Below are positions 10,611-20,400 of a stretch of 64,000 bases of DNA, piece by piece. Source of the stretch: Blepharisma japonicum (lineage: Eukaryota; Ciliophora; Heterotrichea; Heterotrichida; Blepharismidae); the NCBI GenBank assembly GCA_949751835.1, contig CATKHK010000074.1, forward strand, positions 169,532 to 233,531, read 5' to 3'. How positions within the stretch are numbered: position 1 is the stretch's first letter; each line of letters opens with the position of its first letter. The position numbers and the translations under genes are program-made. The notes under the pieces are model-generated. The model made no database searches. It had not been told where the DNA came from and saw only the letters and a program-made list of their open reading frames with translations.

Positions 10611-11240
10611 ATGATATCTGAAGTTTCAGGACACTACGAATTCAGTATTGATAACACATCTAATGAAAGAATATATGCACTTGACGATAATTTTTACCAA
10701 AATACCTATTCAAGCAATGAAAATCTCCCATATTTCTCACCCATCGAACATCGAGTATCAGGCCTCGCTTCAAACCCTTCATTTCATACTTTCTACAGAC
10801 GTAGCAAAGATCGCCTACTAAGAAAGCCTAAAAATTCAAAATCTCCCCCAACTGACATAAGCCTTGTAAACTTGGCACCTCTTAAGGATGAAACCCAGCT
10901 AAGCCCATCATCTGAATTAATTCCAAAAACCAAATCATATTTCAGCCCTCAAGCGGAAAAAACGAAAAAAAATATTTATAAGACTCAAATCCCTCTACCT
11001 ATAATAAGGACACCAAAATCTATGAAAAAATCAAGTTATAGGAGAAATTGTTTTTTCGGAAGAGAATTTTTGGAAAGAAAAATGAAAGGCAGCTTGTCTC
11101 CTCAGCCACCAACTTCAGCTGGGTTTATGCCTTCTCCGAAAGGAAATTTAAAAAGACCAATTTTGAATAGTCAGCTTCAGAGCAGGATTAGAAGCAAAAA
11201 GCAATATGAGCTATTTCTTGACGAGCTGCAGATGCTATAA
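10611..11240 (+). CDS. hypothetical basic, disordered protein
   Basis: 209 residues, starting M-I-S-E-V-S-G-H-Y. It is rich in Ser, Pro and Lys, with several S-P/T-P sites and basic clusters in the second half. A short conserved-looking tail (R-S-K-K-Q-Y-E-L-F-L-D-E-L) might be helical. There is no membrane segment, signal peptide or known domain. The composition is that of a phosphorylated, intrinsically disordered protein. Confidence 0.6.
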   Translation: MISEVSGHYEFSIDNTSNERIYALDDNFYQNTYSSNENLPYFSPIEHRVSGLASNPSFHTFYRRSKDRLLRKPKNSKSPPTDISLVNLAPLKDETQLSPSSELIPKTKSYFSPQAEKTKKNIYKTQIPLPIIRTPKSMKKSSYRRNCFFGREFLERKMKGSLSPQPPTSAGFMPSPKGNLKRPILNSQLQSRIRSKKQYELFLDELQML

Positions 11241-11296
11241 TAGTCCCTAATAATAAAGTGGTTTTGTTTATAGTTAAGCTTAAAAAGATTTGAATT

Positions 11297-11548
11297 TTAA
11301 TCTTCTTTAGAATATTTTATTGCTTTTACCTTCTTCCAGTTCACGGTTGGTTCAAATCCACCTTGATTGACCATCTCGATTTCATCTTTCTCTAAAAGTC
11401 CTTTAAATGATAAATAGCGTGGCCTCTGATATGGCTCTGTAGGGACTGGTGCCTTTTCTACGTCTGCTGGACGAAAAGTAGGCTTTTTATTTCTCCTGAA
11501 TTGGATTTTTGGCTTATAAATCCCTCTTCTAACAGTATAGGCAAGCAT
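11297..11548 (-). CDS. hypothetical 83-residue basic protein, possibly mitochondrial
   Basis: It starts M-L-A-Y-T-V-R-R-G-I-Y, and the first 30 residues are Arg/Lys-rich without acidic residues, as in a mitochondrial presequence. The middle has P-R-Y-L-S-F-K-G-L-L-E-K-D. It could be a ciliate-specific subunit of a mitochondrial complex or mitoribosome, but nothing proves this. Convergent with the gene ending at 11240. Confidence 0.55.
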   Translation of the reverse strand: MLAYTVRRGIYKPKIQFRRNKKPTFRPADVEKAPVPTEPYQRPRYLSFKGLLEKDEIEMVNQGGFEPTVNWKKVKAIKYSKED

Positions 11549-11581
11549 GATTTTATTTTTATAAATCTATTGTTAAAAAAT

Positions 11582-12595
11582 TTATCCTAAATATTCAGCC
11601 ATCTCTTGAATAAGGGTTTTGGGAATTTTTCCAAAAATCTTATGATTTTTTTTGGAAATTAAATAAACAAAAATGAGTCCTTTGACTTTACCCCATTTAA
11701 TCAGCTTGAAAGCCATGCTTTTACACTTTTCAGGCATGTTCATCATAAGCATTTTTTCAAGTGGGACCTTGCTCTTTTCTCAGATATCATTTAATAAATC
11801 ATCTCGATCATATCTTAAAATAAAACTAATATTTAGCTCGTTGTAAACGTGCTTCAATATAAGTTCTCTTGGGCATTTTATTGCTAAAAGAACGTCAAGG
11901 ACTGGGACTTCACTTCATTTAGTATTAAATAAAAGTCATGACAAAAGGCTCCAATTTCCTCGGCAATATTCGAGAATTGACCCATTTTTTGCGAATTCTC
12001 ATATAGAAATTTTGGGCAATAAATATTTTACACAATCAAGACTCCCACTCCAAACACTTAAATGAAGGCAAGTTTCGCCATTATCTGTGATATCAAGCAA
12101 AGAGACGCCTGATTTCTCTAATAAAAGTAGCATTTTTAAGTTTCCATTATATGATGCCCAGTGAGCTAGATTCCAATTTCTTTTGTCTGTAATTTTAATA
12201 TCAGCCTTTTTGGAAATTAGTAATTTGGTGATTCCAAGCCAATTGTATCTTACTGATACCAATATTGAACTCTGATTGCCTCTCCTCAGCCTATTGATAT
12301 CACATCCACATTTTAATAAATATTTCACTATTAGTCAATTTCCTGATCTGCATGCATAGTGAAGTGCAGTTGACAGAGATTTCTTTGTTTTGGTGTCCAG
12401 CTGCACCTTCTTTTTCTTAATTAAATACTTAGGAATTGTATGGTTTGAGCAGTATTTCGCAGCTAAATGGAGAATTGTTTTTCTTTCTGAACCATAGACT
12501 CCTCCTCTCTTGTACTCCATTCTTTTAAACTCTTGCAGGTCGTTTTTTTTGAGGATTTTTTTAACCTGAACGCTAAGTTTGAGAGGGCTTTTCAT
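11582..12595 (-). CDS. ankyrin-repeat protein
   Basis: 337 residues when read through TGA codons (12335, 11999 and others) to TAA at 11582. At least four ankyrin repeats occupy about 40-210 (T-I-L-H-L-A-A-K, T-A-L-H-Y-A-C-R-S-G-N-W, W-N-L-A-H-W-A-S-Y-N-G-N, T-C-L-H-L-S-V-W-S-G). The C-terminal 130 residues are helical with no recognised domain. The start is set at M-K-S-P-L-K because upstream in-frame codons are not ATG and a TAA lies nine codons further up. Probably a protein-interaction adaptor. Confidence 0.82.
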
Positions 12596-13171
12596 ATTGA
12601 TAATTACATTTCCCACATTTCATTAATTTTAACAATATATTCTGGACGGCTTTAGCTCAAATGGGCTATCAATTGCTCGGAAACAAACGTTGCAAAATAA
12701 ATAAATGAGTTAGGGCTGAGATTTATAGTCCAAGGTAAGCTGCAGGTCATCCTGCTAGATATCTATTTATATTCATATTTAAACGACTCTTCATCAATTC
12801 TTGTTAAATAAAATCTTGAAAACATAATGCATTTATATGCAAACTTCATCAGAAAATTATATTATTAGCCAAAACACTGCTTACATTTATTGATTTAATT
12901 AACCATTTGAAAAGAAAGTAATAATTTGCTAATTTGCCAGCGTATAGATATTTTCCTCAAAATCTCATGTGATTTTAATGCATTACAATCATACTGAGAG
13001 AAATGCATAGTTAATTGCCTGTAAAATCATTTAAAAGCATAATTTTATTTAGAAGATGAATTATCTTTAGATTAATTTTTCTCATTTAACCTTCAATTAG
13101 CTCTTGCAGAAAAAGCTTTTTAATTCATTTTCAAATAATTTCAGAATCTTTATGATAGCAATAATTTATAA
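12596..13171. other. intergenic, nothing recognised
   Basis: AT-rich spacer between a minus-strand and a plus-strand gene (divergent promoters). No RNA gene or repeat seen. Confidence 0.5.
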
Positions 13172-13549
13172 ATGGCAGTTCCACCTGAATATGGCATTTC
13201 CGCCCACCGTACAGAGCCTAAAGAAGAAGAGAAATTTTACCCAGCCCAAGTAAAAAGAATAATCAACGACGTTTTACAAGATAAGCTTGAAGGCAAAACA
13301 TACGACAATGCTACTGCCCAACAATTAGCCCTAGAAATCAGCAATATCGTCAAGATCAGATGCAAAAATTTAAGAATGCCAAGGTACAAGCTGATAGTTC
13401 AGACTTTTATAGGGGAAAATATGGGGCAGGGGCTGAGGGTTGCATCTAAGTGCTTGTGGAATGCGAAATTTGATAATTATGCTTCACATTCATATCAATC
13501 AGGGAATATCTTTGCGGTCGTTATTGTGTTTGGATCGTATTATGAATAA
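13172..13549 (+). CDS. Tctex-1 family dynein light chain (DYNLT2B/TCTEX1D2-like)
   Basis: 125 residues. The Tctex-1 domain spans about 25-125: the helix with V-K-R-I-I-N-D-V-L, then Y-K-L-I-V-Q-T-F-I-G-E-N, G-Q-G-L-R-V-A-S-K-C-L-W-N, and the terminal strands N-I-F-A-V-V-I-V-F-G-S-Y-Y-E. The closest named relatives are Tctex1 domain-containing 2 light chains of cytoplasmic dynein-2/inner arm dyneins, which fits a ciliated cell. Complete and intronless. Confidence 0.92.
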   Translation: MAVPPEYGISAHRTEPKEEEKFYPAQVKRIINDVLQDKLEGKTYDNATAQQLALEISNIVKIRCKNLRMPRYKLIVQTFIGENMGQGLRVASKCLWNAKFDNYASHSYQSGNIFAVVIVFGSYYE

Positions 13550-14145
13550 GTTAATATAAAACTTTAAAGAAAAGAGAGGTTAATAAAGAATGTTAATTAT
13601 GTTTAAAATAGTTAGAAACCGCCTAAGCTGTATAGTTAAAAGTCAATCAAAATAATTTTGAAGGGATTTATTAAGCAGAAGAATTTACTGAGCCCTTAGA
13701 ATTGTGCAGATTAAGATATTTGTTGCAGCTTGTAACTTCGGACAGATAAATCTAAGATATTTTATGCTTCCAAACTGGCTTGCTAATCTTGAGTATCAAG
13801 TGAATAACCAGTTTCTTAAATCTATATATTCCATGTGTACATATTAAACGCATCCAAGCTATATCCAAATTTTCATAATCCCAAATAACTGATTTCAATT
13901 TCTTTTTTATTTCATTTTCTTCAAAATAAGTTCTATAACTTTAATCAATTTTATATGGGGTCTATGCTATTCGATTCACAAGCACAAATGTATATGCTAT
14001 GATAATCTTTTGTCTCAACTTCCCTAATTTCATTCTAAAGTATTTATATTAATTATAATAAAAATCCTACCCAAACGCACTTTCTCCTATTTTCGCTTAC
14101 AAGGCCCTCAATTTCCATTTAGATTTATAAAAATCGCACTCAAAT
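13550..14145. other. intergenic, nothing recognised
   Basis: AT-rich. No coding-like frame with UGA as Trp, no tRNA and no repeat identified. Confidence 0.5.
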
Positions 14146-15105
14146 ATGAGCACAAATAGTTTAATCGAGCTTAGAGACGAGTTGCAAGAAGCCCTCACCA
14201 AAATTTACAACGAGTATCTCCAAGATTTCAGAAAACGCAAAGCTCAGCGGCTCGAGAATCTCCGTGCCTCAGACCCTCCCGAGCAATATCAGCTGGTGGT
14301 GGAAACCAATTACCGCAATGAGCTAACACAAAAAGTAAAACAAATCGTGCATCAAGAATCCTACAACATGATCTACCGTATTTTCTACGACGCCGTCCAC
14401 CAGTTTGTCTCAGACATTTTTACTGATTTGGCATCTCTTGAGTCCCAAAGCTTGATTCTTCGAATTCTCTGTCTCGCTGAAGCATTCCACACAGTCGAAA
14501 ACTCAGCCCGCGAGCTCGGAAAAATCACCACAGGAATTTTTGAAAAGGAGCCCACTTACATCACCTGTGAGAACGTCACAAAACTCGCATTTTTTGACAA
14601 AGTCCTGAAGCATTTTGAAAATATAATAGAAGCTGCTCCTAGCATTGCAGATAAAAGCTGTGTGGTAAACGACGTTATTAATTTGAACTTAGAGCTGAGA
14701 TCTTTAAGTAATAGACTTAGGTCTTCTACGAAAAGCACTGATAAGGTCTTTAAAGAGGACTCACAAAGGATGAACTCCAAGCTAATTTTAAGCGGCGAAG
14801 ACAACACGAATGACGATGTCAGCTTTATGAGTGTCGATGACATTGTGTCGTTTATTAATGGAGATGAGAGGGATATGAAGAAGAAAAGAAGGAGCAAGGG
14901 GAAAAAACGATGCAAAGCGTCCACTGCGAGTACGTCAGGGTCACCGAAGTCTGAATACAGAGATATGGAGTATCCAGAGCTGGAAAAAGAAATTGAAGAA
15001 TTCAGTAGAAGGCTGGAATTTACAGTAAAAATTCCGAGGTTGAAGCCGAAGTTTTCTGAGGAATGGATTAAGTGCTTGAGAGATCAAATAACTAAGATTA
15101 ACTAG
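14146..15105 (+). CDS. hypothetical helical protein
   Basis: 319 residues with no TGA, ATG in a good context. The first 60 residues are highly charged and helical. The middle (60-210) is helical with hydrophobic spacing. A Lys/Arg cluster (K-K-K-R-R-S-K-G-K-K-R) near 245-256 could be a nuclear localisation signal. The C-terminal 60 residues again look helical. GC is higher than in neighbours. No domain recognised. Confidence 0.7.
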   Translation: MSTNSLIELRDELQEALTKIYNEYLQDFRKRKAQRLENLRASDPPEQYQLVVETNYRNELTQKVKQIVHQESYNMIYRIFYDAVHQFVSDIFTDLASLESQSLILRILCLAEAFHTVENSARELGKITTGIFEKEPTYITCENVTKLAFFDKVLKHFENIIEAAPSIADKSCVVNDVINLNLELRSLSNRLRSSTKSTDKVFKEDSQRMNSKLILSGEDNTNDDVSFMSVDDIVSFINGDERDMKKKRRSKGKKRCKASTASTSGSPKSEYRDMEYPELEKEIEEFSRRLEFTVKIPRLKPKFSEEWIKCLRDQITKIN

Positions 15106-15172
15106 GTTTCATAAGAAAAATAGATGATCATATAAATAAAAAATTGGCTAATCTTAAATATTCATATTTAAT

Positions 15173-15997
15173 ATGATAAATAAAGAAGCGGCTTGCAAGG
15201 CTATCAAGAAAGGTGGATGAATATGCTTGCTCATTGGAAACCTTCTCATTTTTAGTGTATTTTCTATTTAGATTTCATATTTTTACTTTTTCTTGCTTTT
15301 TTCAATTATCAATGCAAGCTATTCCCAAGCATTATTCTATACATTCATAGGAATCTTTATTTTATTCAATATTCTCTATAATTATTACAAAGCTGCGTTT
15401 ACAGATCCTGGAACCCCTCAAGAAACGGCCTTAGAAAGCTTAGAGTTATCATCAGATGCCCAATGATGCGCAAAATGCAATTTTTCAAAGCCCCCAAGAA
15501 CTCACCACTGCTCAACCTGCAATAAATGTGTTCTCAAAATGGATCATCATTGTATGTGGGTTAACAACTGTGTAGGGCTCTATAATTATCGCTATTTTTA
15601 TCTCCTTTTATTTTGGATTTTGATTGGAACTTTTATTATCTGTGCAATCATGTGGGATAGTTTTATAAAAATTTTAGACGATGATGAGAGTTTTACTGGG
15701 GAATTATCTGATTTAAATAGAGAGGCAATGAGATTTGCCTTTATTCTCTGTGGGTCAATGATGCTGGGGCTAGGATTGCTATTTGGATTACATACGTATT
15801 TGGTTTTGAATAATTTGACGACAATTGAGTATACTTTTACGGATAATTTGGCAAGACTTAATGGAGAATTGCCTGGGAACAAATATGATTTAGGGATAAA
15901 AAAGAACTGGGAAGAAGTTTTTGGAAAAAATAAATGGTGCTGCTTCTGGTTCTTGCCAGAATTATGGCTTAGTAAAAGTAAGCCCTCCTCTCTATAA
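15173..15997 (+). CDS. DHHC palmitoyltransferase
   Basis: 269 residues after removal of a 15-nt intron (15257-15271), which carries a frame-breaking TAG, and with TGA as Trp (15218, 15465). Two membrane segments precede the D-P-G-T motif. The cysteine-rich domain ([13 protein letters not shown]) leads to [12 protein letters not shown] with the catalytic Cys. Two further membrane segments and a T-T-I-E (TTxE-type) motif follow. The enzyme attaches palmitate to cytoplasmic cysteines. Several proteins encoded in this window have N-termini that could be substrates. Confidence 0.93.
15257..15271 (+). other. 15-nt spliceosomal intron in the DHHC gene
   Basis: GTATTTTCTATTTAG. Excising it joins F-S to I-S-Y and removes an in-frame TAG, restoring a continuous membrane segment in frame with the DHHC domain. 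GT..AG borders and length match the minute introns known from heterotrich ciliates. Confidence 0.85.
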
Positions 15998-16244
15998 ATA
16001 TCTAATTAAATAATAAATGTTGCATAATTTCATAAAATCATCAAAATAAAAAAGCTGTTTCAAAATTTTTTTAATTGTTCATCTATAAGCTTGAGTTGTA
16101 AAATTTGCTCTACAAAATAATCACAAACCTTCATGTAATTTTGTAAACTTTTGCTTTATGTTTAAATTTTTTTAATTATTATGTCCAAATAACAAATTTA
16201 AAATTAAGCATCTTTATTCAGCATCTTTATGTCGAAAATTATAA

Positions 16245-17351
16245 ATGTCCAACAAGCCTTCAAAACAAGCTGACATCGAGCTATCGTTTGCCAAAACAGA
16301 CCAAGGTGAGTTTAAATTGATCCCCACAAACGAAATAAAAGAAGATTTGGACTCCACCTTTATCAGCAAAAAACCTCCACATTCAGACAATTATATAAAA
16401 GCCTTTATGATTCTTTTCGCTATCGGCATCAAAGTGTGACAGCCCTTGGCTATTTCAGCCTCTCGTAGAGAAGATGGGAAATACAACTACAACAAAACGA
16501 CCATGGTTATCCTTGTAGAGCTTGCTAAGTTGATTGTGTGTGGATCTGCTTTGATTATCACTTTGATTAATACTGAAGGAGTCAGACGACGTGCCCTGAC
16601 GAATTTGAAATTCAGAGAATCGCTTCATTTTTTGGTCCCAGCAATTTTTTATGCATGCTCAAATACACTGGTTTATTATGGGTTGAGCTACATTGACCCA
16701 GCGTTATTCCACGTATTTGGGAATATTAGAATAATCACTGCAGGAGTACTTTATAGAATCATTATGGGGAAAAAACTGTCTGATATACAATGGCTGTCAT
16801 TAATTTTACTTACATGTGGGGCAGTTCTTGCTACTCCTGGAGTCTCTGAGGCTAGCTTCAATGGCAGCAAAACGTTTCTGGGCCTCTTATTTATTACTTT
16901 GATGTGTCTTATGAGCACTTCTGCTAGCATTTACACAGAAATGTATTTCAAAAAGACAAAAGAGCTCAGCATTTGGTACCAAAACTCAGTCTTGTATATT
17001 TATGGAATTATAGTGAATGCCATTTATTTATTTTATACTGAAGAAAGTGATGACTCGATGCCAGGTGTTTTTGAAGGGTGGGATATTTACACATTCCAAG
17101 TGCTTTTCGTGCAGTCAACAATGGGACTTAGCCTGTCATTCCTATTCAAATTTTTGGATAATATCATATATGTTATCTCTTTGACAGTTTCTATGTTTAT
17201 CACAGCATTTTTAAGCTCGATTTTCTTTGAATTTGAGTTCAACTTGGCCTTTATCTGTGCACTGGTCGTTGTCACAGCAGCGATTTACCTCTATAATAGA
17301 TCAAAAATATTAGAAAAGTATGATATAGATGAAAAGAACTTTAATCTTTAG
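16245..17351 (+). CDS. nucleotide-sugar transporter (SLC35A-like)
   Basis: 368 residues, one TGA as Trp (16437). After a hydrophilic N-terminus of about 48 residues, about ten membrane segments follow. Family features are Y-N-Y-N-K-T-T-M-V-I-L-V-E-L-A-K-L, then P-A-I-F-Y-A-C-S-N-T-L-V-Y-Y-G-L-S-Y-I-D-P-A, and a pair of glycine-containing helices in the second half. These resemble CMP-sialic acid/UDP-sugar antiporters of the Golgi. The specific sugar cannot be read from the sequence. Confidence 0.88.
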
Positions 17352-17515
17352 TATAATTGAATCGTAATAAATTTAAATTAAAAATTTTTTAGATAAGAAA
17401 TAATGAATTGTTTTAATATATAATTATCATAGAGAAACGATAAGTAAATTCTGTAAATAATGTGTTTATCATTAGAAGTATTGCTACAGCATAGATTTGC
17501 GATAAATAATATTAA

Positions 17516-18496
17516 TTAACTATCCGAAGGATTTGGCGATAATTTCCCACCAAGCAAGCTTCCAAGAATATCTTCATTGAGTGACAGCCTCTTAGGGCTC
17601 CTGTCTCCTGGCTTTTTATTTTTTTCTTTCAACTTGGATTTTAGCGGATCAAAGACACTGAGTGGCTTTGACTCAATTGATTTCCCCTTTCTAAGAAATG
17701 GAAACGGAGAAATGTTCTTCTTGGGCTCTTCATCAAATCTTGTTTTAAAAATATGATTAGGGCTTGGAGACGTCGATTTCATTAATTTTAAAACAGCATT
17801 TCTCGTGTTTATTTTGTTTTCTACTGTTTCTTCTTTGGAATCTTGGCCTTTTCTTCCATGGGATTCAGCTGAAATTTTTGTCTTGACTATTGGTTGCTTC
17901 GTGACCACCTTGACCTTATTTCCTGGAAGGGGTGTCAATTTACCATCACTAATTAGTGTGCTCAGGCTAATATTATTCGGATCTTCACGCTTAAGCATTA
18001 TAGAATCCATTAAGTTAGGCTCTGTCCGTGAATGTGAATGAGGATGTACGTTTCCCATTTCTCTCCATTGTTGTATAATTGTTTCAATTACACCAATGAT
18101 TTCATCATTTTTAGAATCTTCATTGACAACATTTAAATTTATACAAAGCTTTTTAATTTCAGCCCCTAAACCTTCTTCTAAGTTTTCAATTTCCGTTTGA
18201 CATTCTGTCTCATCCCATTCCAAACCTTTACTTGCGATTTCCAAAGTGTCAGTTTGTATATCGTTGCTTTCTATTATTTCTGTTTGAGTTTCTTGAGCAC
18301 TAATAAAGTAATTCATCTCTGTTTGCGATTCTGTAGATATATTCTGTGCTGGAGTTTTGGCTGGAAAGAAGCTTTGACATTTTTGAGTTTGGACTGATAG
18401 TGATATTTTTGGTTTTTCTAAAGAAGTGAGAGATGGGCTTATAGTTGTTTTATTTAAAGCGGCTGGAATTTGTTCTGTGCTTGATCCACAACCCAT
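17516..18496 (-). CDS. acylated disordered protein with repeated TQT-type (LC8-binding-like) motifs
   Basis: 326 residues. M-G-C-G-S-S at the N-terminus fits N-myristoylation of Gly2 and palmitoylation of Cys3. Between residues about 34 and 103 five short motifs recur: V-Q-T-Q, S-Q-T-E, T-Q-T-E, I-Q-T-D and C-Q-T-E. The core T-Q-T is the known recognition motif of dynein light chain LC8, which binds such arrays multivalently. The rest is low-complexity with S-P sites and Lys-rich stretches. There is no enzymatic domain. A membrane-tethered LC8 scaffold is my inference. Confidence 0.7.
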   Translation of the reverse strand: MGCGSSTEQIPAALNKTTISPSLTSLEKPKISLSVQTQKCQSFFPAKTPAQNISTESQTEMNYFISAQETQTEIIESNDIQTDTLEIASKGLEWDETECQTEIENLEEGLGAEIKKLCINLNVVNEDSKNDEIIGVIETIIQQWREMGNVHPHSHSRTEPNLMDSIMLKREDPNNISLSTLISDGKLTPLPGNKVKVVTKQPIVKTKISAESHGRKGQDSKEETVENKINTRNAVLKLMKSTSPSPNHIFKTRFDEEPKKNISPFPFLRKGKSIESKPLSVFDPLKSKLKEKNKKPGDRSPKRLSLNEDILGSLLGGKLSPNPSDS

Positions 18497-18544
18497 ATTT
18501 ATTTAATTTCACTTCGAAAAAAATTAAAGGCATCTATATTTAAA

Positions 18545-20365
18545 TTAGATATGAAGTTGCTGCGCGAAATCATGAACCTCTGCATCATCTGGATGATGAT
18601 TTAACAAGAATTTCACCATTTTCTGGGCATCTTTTAGCGAAACAACTTCCTGATTAGCTAAATGACATTTAATAATACCTTTGCAAGCCCTGAGCAGAGG
18701 CTTTTGCTTATAAAGATTATCTGTGAATTTCAAAATATCTGTATAAGCACTAAAATTCATTTTTCTCATGACGTAAAAATGAAAATCGCATTGGTCGTCA
18801 AACATATCAGAATACTGCTTATCGACCCACTCAAACTCAGCTTTAGCTTTCGTCACTTCTCCAAGCCTCAAATAGGCTTCTCCCATCTCGTTTTCTACCC
18901 AAGTGCTCTGCATGTCATGAATATTTAGTTCTCCTCTTTCTCTTGAAAACAGTCCTAACAGTTCTTCTGCCTGTGCAGGCTGGTTATTTCTAAATAAGTA
19001 TTTTGCACTTTTATTGTTAAGATATCGGTCAGAAAAGTCTAAGTTTCTGGCTTCTTCAATTTCGTGGATGGCTTCTTGGAGTCTTCCCAAGTGCTTCAAA
19101 ATCCTTCCTTTTGCGAGATATAGATCTGGCACTGTAGGGGTGTGCTCTATGGCTTTGTTTATACTTGTTAAAGCATCTTCGTGGTTTTTGAAGAAATCTT
19201 GGATTTTGCTGTAAAGCAAAAAAATCCACATGAGGCACTGTGGCTGCTCTTTGGGGCCACTTTCGTGAGTCCAAGTGTTGTAGTCTATTATAGCAAAAGA
19301 TTCGGTTGATGAGAGGGTTTCTATGTGAGCTTTTATGATATTTATGATTATTTCTGATTTTTCTGGGGTTTTTAAGAGTGATTTTATGTCGGAAAAGAGA
19401 GACGGAATCCCTTTACGTATACGCTTAGTCAAGTATTTATCAAAAGTTGAAGCAAAATAAGCTGATTCTGATAATTCAAGCTCAACTCTGAACATCGCAG
19501 TACTTCTTGGGAAACTCTCTTGCAGCTCTGCATAGACACTTAAAATTTCTTCAGGATTTCTACACTTTTGCAATAAATCATGATAAATTAAGTTTTCTGG
19601 GTTTAAAGCTAATAGCTGCCTCACTACCATTTCTGCAGTTTCTTTTACTCCTAGCTCTAGCAAGCACCTAGCCATCATCTCTTTTCAAGCAACCTGGTCT
19701 AAAATCTTCGCCTTATTCTCATTAAGCCACTTTTCAAGCCCAGCAAAATCTTTCATTTCCTCTAAAATATTGGCCTTATAAAGATAAATTTCTGATAACT
19801 CTCCATTACTTACATTTTTTTCCTGTGATTTTATAAAAGAGTCAAGAACCTTGCAGGCTTTTTCATTATCCCCACTTAAATGCTCAGCAACTGCATAACT
19901 TGACCAATTTAAAACAACTGCAGGGTTTCCAGATAAAATAGATAATCTTGTGTCCCTAAAACCTTTGAAATCTCTATTTTGAAGTTGAAGCAAGCTAAGG
20001 TTTCTTATAATTGCTGGATTATTTGGAGTAATTGCGTTTGCCTTTTGTATAGATTTATAAGCTTCTGTGTAATTTCTATCATTATTTTGAATTAAAGATA
20101 AGGAAAACCAGCATAAGGCACTTTTCAAGTTTTTCATGAGTCCTCGCTTAGCGAAGTCCATTGCTTCATCTTTGCGACCGAGGGAGCTTAAAATGTTTCC
20201 TTTTAGCGATAGGGCTTCTCCATTTTCTGGGTAAGATTCCAAAGCTTTTTCTACATGCTTCAGAGCTTTTGGGTATTGTTTTCTGTCTATCAATTGTAGA
20301 GCTTGGCGAATGTGCCCTCCTTCCTTTTGTGCGAAAGACTCAGCCACAGCTCCAAATGACTCCAT
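18545..20365 (-). CDS. NAA15: NatA auxiliary subunit NAA15-like (TPR protein)
   Basis: 606 residues through TGA (19685, Trp in Q-V-A-W-K-E). TPR-type repeats run throughout: A-L-K-H-V-E-K-A-L near the start, S-L-K-G-N-I-L-S-S-L-G-R-K-D-E-A, G-L-M-K-N-L-K-S-A-L-C-W, and N-L-S-L-L-Q-L-Q-N-R-D as in NAA15. It would anchor the catalytic subunit NAA10 to the ribosome for co-translational N-terminal acetylation. The start at M-E-S-F-G is preferred over an upstream ATG because the latter would overlap the divergent gene at 20401. Animal and yeast proteins are about 850 residues, so this one lacks roughly the last third. Confidence 0.88.
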
Positions 20366-20400
20366 ATTATAAGAAATTAAAGAAAATTTTGATATAAATA

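Noticed and set aside
12700-12720. A gagttagggct string and a similar one at 51408, considered as interstitial telomere repeats or a telomerase RNA template.
   Set aside because: They do not contain the full octamer or 1.5 repeats; the second is at the 3' end of the U1C gene. No telomerase RNA candidate was found.
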